The notes under the pieces were generated by a model, which worked only from the letters and a program-made list of their open reading frames with translations, searched no databases and was not told the DNA's origin. A stretch of 6,163 nt of DNA from Bacteroidota bacterium (GTDB lineage Bacteria; Bacteroidota; Ignavibacteria; Kapaibacteriales; UBA2268). This document shows, piece after piece, positions 1-6,163 of the stretch (the stretch's first letter is position 1; every line of letters starts with the position of its first letter). The DNA lies in NCBI GenBank assembly GCA_027371665.1, contig DAHXMP010000217.1:1-6163 (forward strand), read 5' to 3'. A program made the position numbers and the translations under genes.

Positions 1-9
1 TGCCAGTAA

Positions 10-726
10 AAGATACAATTTTCATCAGGAATTCCCCTGCGTATTGGGACTGCTTACAGATATTATTCTATATTAATGAACCACAGGGTTCATGACCACC
101 GTAAAACGGCTGAATATCATGAAGCAGAGTACAATACGAGATTGGCAGCTTCTGTTCTTGGTATTAATGTCAAAACCGAACTTGTAAAACCATATATTGA
201 TGGAACAACTGAATCGCTTATTAAGGAACTCCTGATAGAAAAGGGAATGTATGAAGGACATCAATTTGTTGTTTTACATCCGGGAAGCGGTGGTTCTGCA
301 TACAATTGGAATGCAATTCGCTTCGGTCAACTCGCTGATGCGATTTCAAAAAAATATGCTTTGAAAATTATTATTTCAGGGGTCGAATCAGAATCAAGCC
401 TTTGTAAAATAGTTCAGGAAAAATGTCCGGGTGCAATAAATTTGTGTGGTGTTTTAAATTTAAAGCAGATGATAGCATTGTTGTCCCAATCCAGGCTAAT
501 GGTTTCGAATTCAACAGGTGTGCTCCACATTGCTGCCGCATTGGATATTCCCGTAATTGGCATTTACCCTAATTCTCCACATATCAGTGCAAAAAGATGG
601 GGACCTTATAATTCTAAATCATTTGTCGTAACTCCACCTCATTCGAATGACTCAAAATACTGTGATGATATGAATCTGATATCGGTTGATGAAGTGTTTA
701 AAGCAGTTGGAACTCTTCTTAAATAA
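10..726 (+). CDS. GT9 family glycosyltransferase (ADP-heptose:LPS heptosyltransferase type), 5'-incomplete, frame possibly broken near the window edge
   Basis: GT9 enzymes transfer heptose from ADP-heptose onto the Kdo or heptose of the LPS inner core at the cytoplasmic face of the inner membrane. The frame is open from base 10; about 238 residues are visible against roughly 340 for the family, so most of the N-terminal Rossmann domain is missing. Before the first ATG (76) the frame already reads SGIPLRIGTAYRYYS (22-66), a typical mid-protein segment of these enzymes, so that ATG is not the true start. Numbered from that Met, the C-terminal nucleotide-sugar domain shows HPGSGGSA at 68-75 followed by NW, NSTG at 145-148 and RWGPY at 174-178, all in the expected order. 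A TAA at 7-9 in the same frame means the gene cannot continue upstream without a frameshift (see findings). The stop overlaps the convergent kdsB by 8 bases. Family assignment is firm; acceptor and donor sugar are not determined by sequence alone. Confidence 0.85.
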   Translation, partial: KIQFSSGIPLRIGTAYRYYSILMNHRVHDHRKTAEYHEAEYNTRLAASVLGINVKTELVKPYIDGTTESLIKELLIEKGMYEGHQFVVLHPGSGGSAYNWNAIRFGQLADAISKKYALKIIISGVESESSLCKIVQEKCPGAINLCGVLNLKQMIALLSQSRLMVSNSTGVLHIAAALDIPVIGIYPNSPHISAKRWGPYNSKSFVVTPPHSNDSKYCDDMNLISVDEVFKAVGTLLK

Positions 727-1504
727 TCTGTTTTTTATTCATGTCCCGGATATATTTTCTAACAGTTTTAAGGTCTTCAAGTGTATCCACACCAATTAAT
801 TCAGTGTCAGTTTTAACACATAAATAATTAGCCCCATTCTCCAAAAGCCTTAATTGTTCTAATTTTTCTGATTGCTCGAGGGCGGAAGATTTCAGCCTGA
901 TGAAATCAAGTAAAGATTTTTCTTTGTAAGCATAAATTCCTATGTGTTTCCAGTAGGATTGCTTTTTGAGCCAGTTTTCGGGTTCTGCTTCCCGGAGATA
1001 GGGTATAGGACTGCGCGAAAAATATAAAGCCTGATTATTCTTACCTAAAACGACTTTGACAACAGAAGGGTTGAAAAGCTCCTTGTTTTTAGTAATCATT
1101 TTGATTAATGTGCCAACTTCAAATTCGGAATCTGAAAATGTTTGAACCAATTTATCAATGTCTTTCGCTTTGATAAGAGGTTCATCGCCCTGAATATTAA
1201 TTACAATATCAGCTTTATCAGCAAGCTTTTTATATGCGAACGCTATCCGGTCTGTTCCACTTGGCAGTGAAACAGGCGTAATTAAACATTCTGCACCGAT
1301 TTCGGTACACATTTTTTTAATCCTTGTATCATCGGTTGCAACAATTATTCTTCTTAATGTATTTGCTTTTGATGCTGATTCCCACACTCTTTGCAAAAGA
1401 GTCTTTCCGCAAATATCAATCAGTGGTTTCCCGGGAAGCCTTGTTGATTCATATCGGGCAGGAATTATCCCAATTGCATTTAATTTATAATTGGTTTTGT
1501 TCAT
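719..1504 (-). CDS. kdsB: 3-deoxy-manno-octulosonate cytidylyltransferase (CMP-Kdo synthetase)
   Basis: A cytosolic enzyme that couples CTP and Kdo to give CMP-Kdo plus pyrophosphate, the donor for Kdo transfer to lipid A. The 261 residues are close to the roughly 250 usual for KdsB. Motifs are complete and in order: the nucleotide-binding IIPARYESTRLPGKPL (13-28), ATDD (56-59), SGTDR (82-86), NIQGDEPL (103-110, with D107 a likely magnesium ligand), NPSVVK (145-150), YFSRSPIPY (161-169), KHIGIYAY (186-193), LEQSEKLEQLR (209-219) and GVDT (238-241, with D240 the likely second metal ligand). The ATG start sits just before the first strand, an in-frame TAA lies four codons upstream, and no other start fits; no Shine-Dalgarno is visible in the AT-only leader. 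It follows the barrel gene by 31 bases and is probably the last gene of the leuS-side transcript. The convergent neighbour is a GT9 enzyme of the same LPS core pathway. Confidence 0.95.
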   Translation of the reverse strand: MNKTNYKLNAIGIIPARYESTRLPGKPLIDICGKTLLQRVWESASKANTLRRIIVATDDTRIKKMCTEIGAECLITPVSLPSGTDRIAFAYKKLADKADIVINIQGDEPLIKAKDIDKLVQTFSDSEFEVGTLIKMITKNKELFNPSVVKVVLGKNNQALYFSRSPIPYLREAEPENWLKKQSYWKHIGIYAYKEKSLLDFIRLKSSALEQSEKLEQLRLLENGANYLCVKTDTELIGVDTLEDLKTVRKYIRDMNKKQII

Positions 1505-1535
1505 AACTACATATTAATTTTATTTTAATTTTTTT

Positions 1536-2453
1536 TTAAAAAGGAGTCCATTTAAAACTGACAAAAGGTGCTGCATACGGAATGGTAAAAAACGCAAGCC
1601 CGAAATCCGCAGAAAAACTCGTATTACATAACCTGAAACCAAGAAGAATTGCTGTATTTGTCGGTTTTGCAATATTGCTGTTCCACAGCTCACCGATTAG
1701 ATGTAAATCATGCCTCTTAGTGATTTTTGTATCTAATCCCAGCCCGATTCCGAATGAACCGTCTTCGTAAACAAGATTAACAAGATTATTCCCGAAATAT
1801 AGATTATAAATATCCGAACTGCCTGTTTTAACAAATACTGCTGTTGTAAGCATTGTCCGGCTCAATTCAACCGTACCTACTCCGTAAAAGTGAATGAAAC
1901 GATTGTTGCTGTTTATAAATGCAAGGTTGCCGCCAAGAGCAAGTGTCAGTTTTCTTGCTACATCTTCGAAATTTAATGTAACAAGCGAGAATTTGACATC
2001 TAAAGTTGAAATTTGCTGTGATGATGTAATTGCCGGTAAAAATGAATGACCTGCAGTTATTGAAAGCCAGTCTCCGATACCGCCTCCGGCATAGAGAAAT
2101 GTCAACTCATAAATGCCGATAAAATAGTTATTGCCTATTGGTTTTGCCGAAGGAAGAAGATAAATGCTGTGGTCGTGCCTGTAATTTTCATCTTTTGTAT
2201 AAATATCTGCGATTTGATTTGCGAATATTATGGCATTTCCAATAACAGTTTGAAGCTTAATTCCTTCACCGTCGGTTGGATCGTTAACCATTTCAATGAT
2301 GTATCCTGAAACAATATCTCCATTGTTTAGGCGAATAATATATTGAGTGTTTTTATCAGGAGTTATTCCGGTAAGGATATCACCTGATGAGTAAAGTGAA
2401 TTAATTGATATAAATGAGAATATTATAAAAAGAATTATATTATGCAGCTTCAA
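1536..2453 (-). CDS. Uncharacterised secreted protein: signal peptide, SH3-like module, predicted outer-membrane beta-barrel
   Basis: I do not recognise a named family. The 305-residue product starts with a Sec-type signal peptide (positive K2 and H4, hydrophobic 6-18, probable cleavage near 22-24, no lipobox cysteine). Residues 36-86 (IIRLNNGDIVSGYIIEM, then a GIKLQTVIGNAIIFANQIADI stretch cut here by a charged turn) look like a small five-stranded SH3/Sm-like fold. Residues 95-110 (HSIYLLPSAKPIGNNY) resemble a motif I recall from Bacteroidota barrel-like hypothetical proteins. From about 110 to the end there are alternating amphipathic strands with Gly and aromatic residues, and the protein ends in FVSFKWTPF, a C-terminal Phe typical of BAM substrates. 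The start is TTG at 2453-2451: it has GGAG 8 bases upstream, and the next Met (residue 55) would remove the signal peptide. It lies 80 bases after rlmN and 31 before kdsB. Location in the outer membrane is inferred; the role (porin, adhesin or structural) is unknown. Confidence 0.75.
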   Translation of the reverse strand: MKLHNIILFIIFSFISINSLYSSGDILTGITPDKNTQYIIRLNNGDIVSGYIIEMVNDPTDGEGIKLQTVIGNAIIFANQIADIYTKDENYRHDHSIYLLPSAKPIGNNYFIGIYELTFLYAGGGIGDWLSITAGHSFLPAITSSQQISTLDVKFSLVTLNFEDVARKLTLALGGNLAFINSNNRFIHFYGVGTVELSRTMLTTAVFVKTGSSDIYNLYFGNNLVNLVYEDGSFGIGLGLDTKITKRHDLHLIGELWNSNIAKPTNTAILLGFRLCNTSFSADFGLAFFTIPYAAPFVSFKWTPF

Positions 2454-2461
2454 ACCTTTTT

Positions 2462-2465
2462 CTCC
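2462..2465 (-). promoter_or_regulatory. Ribosome binding site (GGAG) for the barrel-protein gene
   Basis: On the minus strand GGAG is followed by 8 bases (AAAAAGGT) and then TTG. The spacing is right for a Shine-Dalgarno site and is the main reason for choosing TTG as the start; no ATG in this frame would keep the signal peptide. Confidence 0.65.
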
Positions 2466-2533
2466 GATAAAAGAAAATAATTACGATACAAATTAACAAA
2501 TTTATATTGAAATTATTATTGAAGTAATTTATT

Positions 2534-3607
2534 CTAAGATAATCCGCTTTTCAATGCAAGCTGTCCGCAAGCGGCATCAATATCGAGTCCGCTTGATGTC
2601 CTTAAAAAAGCATTAATTCCTTTATTTTTCAATTCTCTCAGGAACCAATGAATTTTATTGCCAGATGCCGGTTTTAACGTTTCTGAAAATCCTGTAGGAT
2701 TTGTAAAGTCAATAGTATGGAATGGTATTAAATTTATCTTTGAAGGAATTCTCTTTGAAATACGGGAAAGTCTTTTTATATCATCTTGAGTATCATTAAT
2801 ACCATCGAAAAGTATATATTCATAAGTAACCGGTGTACTTGTTTTTCTGTAATAGTATTCCATCGAATCAAATAATTCTTTTAACTTCCAGCTTTTGCAG
2901 TTAGGGAGAAGTTTGTCCCTTAATCCTTGAGTTGTTGCATGAAGTGACAATGCCAATTTAACGGGAAGATGTTCATCTGCGAGTTTAATAATTCCGGGGA
3001 TAAATCCTGATGTAGAGATGGTGATTTTTTTGGAATTTATAAGTTTAAACATTGGATATAAAAGAATTATCACGGCTTTTTTTACATTATCATAATTAAG
3101 CAGTGGCTCGCCCATCCCCATAAACACAATGTTCGTTATTTTTTCTCCGATAAATTTTTCAGCCTGAAGATACTGCTCGATAATTTCTGATGTGTTAAGG
3201 TTTCTTTTGAATTTGAGCTTGCCGGTAGCACAAAATGCACAATTAAATGTACATCCTACCTGAGTTGATACACATAGTGTTTTTCTTGAACCTGATTTTT
3301 TATTATTAACAAATTCTGATGGTATCAGGACTGATTCAATTGCTTCTCCGTCTGACAAATGAAAAAGGAATTTAATAGTGCCATCCGATGAATGTTGATA
3401 TGAGATATTTCTGAAAACAGTGATTTTAAATTTTTCTGTGAGATAATCCCTGAGATGTTTGGGTATTATTTTAATTTCATCGAATGAGCTTATGCGGTAG
3501 ATATAAATTGCTCTTAATACCTGTTCAGCTCTGTATCTCTGTTCACCGGACGAAAGTAATAATTCTTTCAATTCCGATAAATCGAAATCTTTAATATTTG
3601 GTTTCAA
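2534..3607 (-). CDS. rlmN: Dual-specificity 23S rRNA/tRNA adenine C2-methyltransferase (radical SAM)
   Basis: RlmN installs 2-methyladenosine at A2503 of 23S rRNA and at A37 of certain tRNAs, using a 4Fe-4S cluster, two SAM molecules and a methyl-cysteine intermediate. The 357-residue product is of normal length. Residues 9-60 form the N-terminal helical domain (DLSELKELLLSSGEQRYRAEQ). TLC at 110-112 carries the N-terminal conserved Cys, and the cluster motif is C119-x3-C123-x2-C126. GMGEP is at 164-168, SLHA at 221-224, NLIPFH at 292-297, and SGLDIDAACGQL (339-350) contains the methyl-carrying C347. Every catalytic residue expected is present. The start is TTG at 3607-3605: homology begins directly after it, an in-frame stop (TAA) lies about ten codons upstream, and the only codons between are not ATG, GTG or TTG. 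It starts 32 bases after the leuS stop, so it is probably translated from the leuS message. RlmN is preferred over the paralogue Cfr because of the housekeeping context and the typical RlmN wording. Confidence 0.95.
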   Translation of the reverse strand: MKPNIKDFDLSELKELLLSSGEQRYRAEQVLRAIYIYRISSFDEIKIIPKHLRDYLTEKFKITVFRNISYQHSSDGTIKFLFHLSDGEAIESVLIPSEFVNNKKSGSRKTLCVSTQVGCTFNCAFCATGKLKFKRNLNTSEIIEQYLQAEKFIGEKITNIVFMGMGEPLLNYDNVKKAVIILLYPMFKLINSKKITISTSGFIPGIIKLADEHLPVKLALSLHATTQGLRDKLLPNCKSWKLKELFDSMEYYYRKTSTPVTYEYILFDGINDTQDDIKRLSRISKRIPSKINLIPFHTIDFTNPTGFSETLKPASGNKIHWFLRELKNKGINAFLRTSSGLDIDAACGQLALKSGLS

Positions 3608-3615
3608 AATAAATA

Positions 3616-3619
3616 TTCC
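3616..3619 (-). promoter_or_regulatory. Weak ribosome binding site (GGAA) for rlmN
   Basis: On the minus strand CCGGAA precedes the TTG start, with GGAA ending 8 bases before it, the same spacing as the GGAG of the next gene. The match to the anti-Shine-Dalgarno is short, so this is only moderate support for the TTG start. Confidence 0.35.
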
Positions 3620-3639
3620 GGTAAAAATCTCAGGTTAAT

Positions 3640-6163
3640 TTAATCAATTATAAAGTTAATTAATTTATTAGGAACAAAAACTACTTTTTTTATACTTTTA
3701 CCTTCCATAAATTTTTGTACCTTTTCATCGGCAAGAGCCATTTTTTGAATTTCCTCCTTTGGTAAATCAACTGCGATATTAAGCCTGGAACGTATCTTGC
3801 TTTGCACCTGGACAACGAATACAATTAGCTTTTTTCCGGCTTTTTCTTTGTCATATTCAGGGTATTGCTGAAGGATAACCGATTCGTGATTGCCGAGAAT
3901 TTGCCAAAGTTCCTCCGATATATGAGGGGCAAATGGAGAAAGGCAAAGCACAAATTTATCCATTGCTTCCTTTGGCTTTATTTCACATTTGGTAAATTCA
4001 TTAACGAAAATCATCATTTGTGAAACGGCGGTATTGAAATGGAGAGATTCAATATCTTCGCCGACTTTTTTTATAGTGTAATTGAGAACGTACTCCTGCT
4101 CTGACGTAAGCGGGACGTCACTGACCGATGATAATAGATTTCCATCTTCATCGGCAATCATCCTCCAAACACGATTAAGAAATCTATGTACTCCTTCTAT
4201 TCCGCTTGTTGACCAGGGTTTTGCATCCTGTAAAGGACCGAGAAACATTTCAAAAATTCTAAGTGAATCTGCTCCGTATTTTTCGACGACATCATCGGGA
4301 TTGATGACGTTCCCGAGAGATTTGGACATCTTCCGACCGTCTTCTCCTATTATCAGCCCCTGGTGAAAAAGTTTTTTGAAAGGTTCCGGGGTCGAAACTA
4401 ACCCATGGTCAAAAAGAAGCTTATGCCAAAATCTGGCATAAAGAAGATGCAGAACTGCATGTTCCGCTCCGCCAACGTATAAATCAACTCCATCGGGCTG
4501 CATCCAGTAATTTTCTTTTTCTTTGCTGCAGAAAGTTTCATCATTCTGCGGGTCAATGTACCTGAGGTAATACCAGCACGAACCTGCCCATTGGGGCATA
4601 GTGTTCGTTTCAAATCTTGCCTTTTTGCCGGTTTTTTTATCGGTAAAATTAATCCATGATTCGACCTTTGCAAGGGGTGATTCTCCTGTTCCCGAAGGCT
4701 TGAAATCCATTACAGCAGGAAGAACGAGAGGGAGTTCATTTAAGTCGAGGCTTCTTTTTGTTCCGTCTTCGAAAAACATAATCGGTAAGGGTTCACCCCA
4801 GTATCGTTGTCTTGAAAACAGCCAGTCTCTCAGTTTATACTGAATTTTTCTTCCGCCGATATTTTGTTTTTCCAGCCATTTTATAGTTTCTTCACATGCT
4901 TTTTGAGTTTCATAACCATCAATTGAAAAATTATTATTGGATGAATTAACACACAGCCCGTCTCCGATGAATGCCGATTCCTGTATATCCAGGACAGTGC
5001 CATCAGGTGGAGAAACGACCTGTAAAATCGGCAATCCGTATGTCTTGGCAAATTCATGGTCGCGTTCATCATGACCGGGAACTGCCATTATCGCTCCCGT
5101 ACCATATTGGGATAGGACATAGTCGGCAATCCATATTGGTATCGGTAGATCAGTTGCAGGATTTACAGCAAAAGCACCGGTAAAGACACCCGTTTTCACT
5201 TTGCTGAGTTCTGTCCTTTCGAGCTCGCTTTTCATCGAAGCAGAACGAACATAATTTTCAATTTCGGTTAGTTTTTCGTTTATTGTAATTTTCTTGACAA
5301 GAGAATGTTCCGGAGCAAGAACCATGTATGTAGCTCCAAAGATAGTATCAGGCCTCGTTGTGAAAACTGTAACCGAATCAGCGAAATTTTTGATTTTAAA
5401 TTCAATTTCAGCTCCATCGCTTCTGCCAATCCAATTTTTCTGCATTTCTTTAGTCGAATTTGGCCAGTCAACAACCTCGAGGTCATCGAGAAGGCGTGTG
5501 GCATAAGCTGTTATTTTTATCATCCATTGTCTCATCGGGCGGCGCTCAATGGTATAACCTTTCTCCCGCCATTCGTCGCATTCCTCGTTTGCAAGGACTG
5601 TCCCAAGCTCTTCACACCAGTTAACGGGAATCATTGCAATATAGGCAAGCCTTTTGCTATCAATGTAATTATCGATATCTGCCTGTGTTTTTAATTCGGC
5701 AGGTATAGGAAGTTCATTTATGTGACGGGCTTTTTGTAGGTTTTCATCGAACCATGAATTATAAATCAGGAGAAACATCCACTGAGTCCATTTGTAATAA
5801 CTGGGTTCCGTTGTATTGATTTTACGGCTCCAGTCGTAGCCAAAACCAAGCATATTCAATTGTTTTGTGAAGACCTCGATGTTTTTATTTGTTGCTTCGA
5901 TTGGATGTATGCCCGTCTGCATTGAATAACGTTCTGTCGGTAAACCGAAAGCATCGAATCCCATCGGATGAAGTACATTGAATCCCTTCATTCTTTTATA
6001 ACGAGAAATAATATCAGTAGCAGTATAACCTTCGGGATGGCCTATGTGCAAACCTTGTCCGCTCGGATAGGGGTACATATCGAGAACATAGTATTTCGGT
6101 TTTGAATAGTCTTCCTCAATCCTGTAAACCTCATTTTCTCTCCAGAATTTTTGCCATTTTGTT
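3640..6163 (-). CDS. leuS: Leucyl-tRNA synthetase, 5' end beyond the window
   Basis: Class I aminoacyl-tRNA synthetase that charges tRNA-Leu with leucine using ATP, in the cytosol. Sequence upstream of the Met at 6078 stays in frame to the window edge and reads TKWQKFWRENEV and on to KPKYYVLD, the usual LeuRS N-terminus, so that Met is internal and about ten residues are missing. The visible part is 840 residues, normal for the family (about 860 in E. coli). HIGH motif: HIGH at 6037-6048. The CP1 editing domain carries TTRPDT (5344-5361) and GHDERD (5059-5076), whose Asp anchors the misacylated amino acid. NTMPQWAGSCWYYLRY ends near 4558. KMSKS is at 4318-4332, followed by the anticodon-binding helices and a small C-terminal domain. 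The leucine-specific insert before KMSKS is absent, as I recall for the Bacillus-type enzyme. It is the first visible gene of the leuS-rlmN-barrel-kdsB series; its promoter is outside the window. Confidence 0.97.
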   Translation of the reverse strand, partial: TKWQKFWRENEVYRIEEDYSKPKYYVLDMYPYPSGQGLHIGHPEGYTATDIISRYKRMKGFNVLHPMGFDAFGLPTERYSMQTGIHPIEATNKNIEVFTKQLNMLGFGYDWSRKINTTEPSYYKWTQWMFLLIYNSWFDENLQKARHINELPIPAELKTQADIDNYIDSKRLAYIAMIPVNWCEELGTVLANEECDEWREKGYTIERRPMRQWMIKITAYATRLLDDLEVVDWPNSTKEMQKNWIGRSDGAEIEFKIKNFADSVTVFTTRPDTIFGATYMVLAPEHSLVKKITINEKLTEIENYVRSASMKSELERTELSKVKTGVFTGAFAVNPATDLPIPIWIADYVLSQYGTGAIMAVPGHDERDHEFAKTYGLPILQVVSPPDGTVLDIQESAFIGDGLCVNSSNNNFSIDGYETQKACEETIKWLEKQNIGGRKIQYKLRDWLFSRQRYWGEPLPIMFFEDGTKRSLDLNELPLVLPAVMDFKPSGTGESPLAKVESWINFTDKKTGKKARFETNTMPQWAGSCWYYLRYIDPQNDETFCSKEKENYWMQPDGVDLYVGGAEHAVLHLLYARFWHKLLFDHGLVSTPEPFKKLFHQGLIIGEDGRKMSKSLGNVINPDDVVEKYGADSLRIFEMFLGPLQDAKPWSTSGIEGVHRFLNRVWRMIADEDGNLLSSVSDVPLTSEQEYVLNYTIKKVGEDIESLHFNTAVSQMMIFVNEFTKCEIKPKEAMDKFVLCLSPFAPHISEELWQILGNHESVILQQYPEYDKEKAGKKLIVFVVQVQSKIRSRLNIAVDLPKEEIQKMALADEKVQKFMEGKSIKKVVFVPNKLINFIID

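Noticed and set aside
73..264. Minus-strand open frame of 63 codons antisense to the GT9 gene
   Set aside because: It is antisense to conserved GT9 sequence, with a Phe/Ser/Cys-rich product typical of shadows.
719..760. Possible bidirectional terminator between the convergent genes
   Set aside because: The T-rich stretch after the GT9 stop has no inverted repeat able to form a stable stem.
2454..2533. Possible promoter for the barrel gene (TATAAA-like and TTAATTTG-like elements on the minus strand)
   Set aside because: No acceptable -35 or -33 partner occurs at the right distance; in sequence this AT-rich such matches are expected by chance.
2588..2602. RlmN has RTSSG where E. coli has KTRG before the C-terminal Cys motif
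   Set aside because: This position varies among good RlmN proteins as I recall them (Bacillus also differs), and all cluster and catalytic cysteines are present.
4082..4366. Open frame of 94 codons on the + strand inside leuS
   Set aside because: It lies wholly within well-conserved LeuRS sequence including KMSKS, its product has no recognisable motif, and it is explained as a shadow of the coding strand.
4398..4673. Minus-strand open frame of 91 codons overlapping leuS in another frame
   Set aside because: It is out of frame with leuS across conserved LeuRS sequence and has no ribosome binding site or protein-like pattern that I could see.
5305..5694. Open frame of 129 codons on the + strand inside leuS
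   Set aside because: It is antisense to the LeuRS editing-domain region; composition is low-information and Cys/Phe-rich, as expected of an antisense shadow.

Overview
The window reads as ordinary chromosome from an AT-rich Gram-negative bacterium, most likely of the Bacteroidota/Chlorobiota/Ignavibacteriota group. The outer membrane is implied by two lipopolysaccharide (LPS) inner-core genes (a GT9 heptosyltransferase-type protein and kdsB) and by a predicted outer-membrane barrel. The group assignment is inferred from the wording of the GT9 and LeuRS proteins and the style of the barrel protein, not from a marker gene, so it is tentative.

Layout. Positions 1-726 (+) hold the C-terminal two thirds of a GT9 heptosyltransferase. 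Its frame is interrupted by a stop at 7-9, although family-like sequence already runs upstream of the first ATG at 76. Everything else lies on the minus strand. In transcription order (right to left) it is leuS (5' end cut by the window edge at 6163, ending at 3640), rlmN (3607-2534), an unnamed secreted protein with an apparent SH3-like module and a beta-barrel (2453-1536), and kdsB (1504-719). The minus-strand gaps are 32, 80 and 31 bases, so the four genes are probably co-transcribed. The + strand GT9 gene and kdsB converge and overlap by 8 bases at their stops.

Function. leuS charges tRNA-Leu, and rlmN methylates A2503 of 23S rRNA and A37 of some tRNAs, so both serve translation. kdsB makes CMP-Kdo, the activated first sugar of the LPS inner core. 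GT9 enzymes add heptose to Kdo, so the two convergent genes plausibly act on the same molecule. The barrel protein between rlmN and kdsB is the only gene of unknown role.

Start codons are notable: both rlmN and the barrel gene appear to start with TTG. The barrel gene has a clear GGAG ribosome binding site 8 bases upstream.

I see no RNA gene, mobile element, CRISPR array, clear terminator or intergenic stretch over 100 bases. Nothing supports a previously undescribed system. The best leads are the broken GT9 frame and the domain pairing of the barrel protein.
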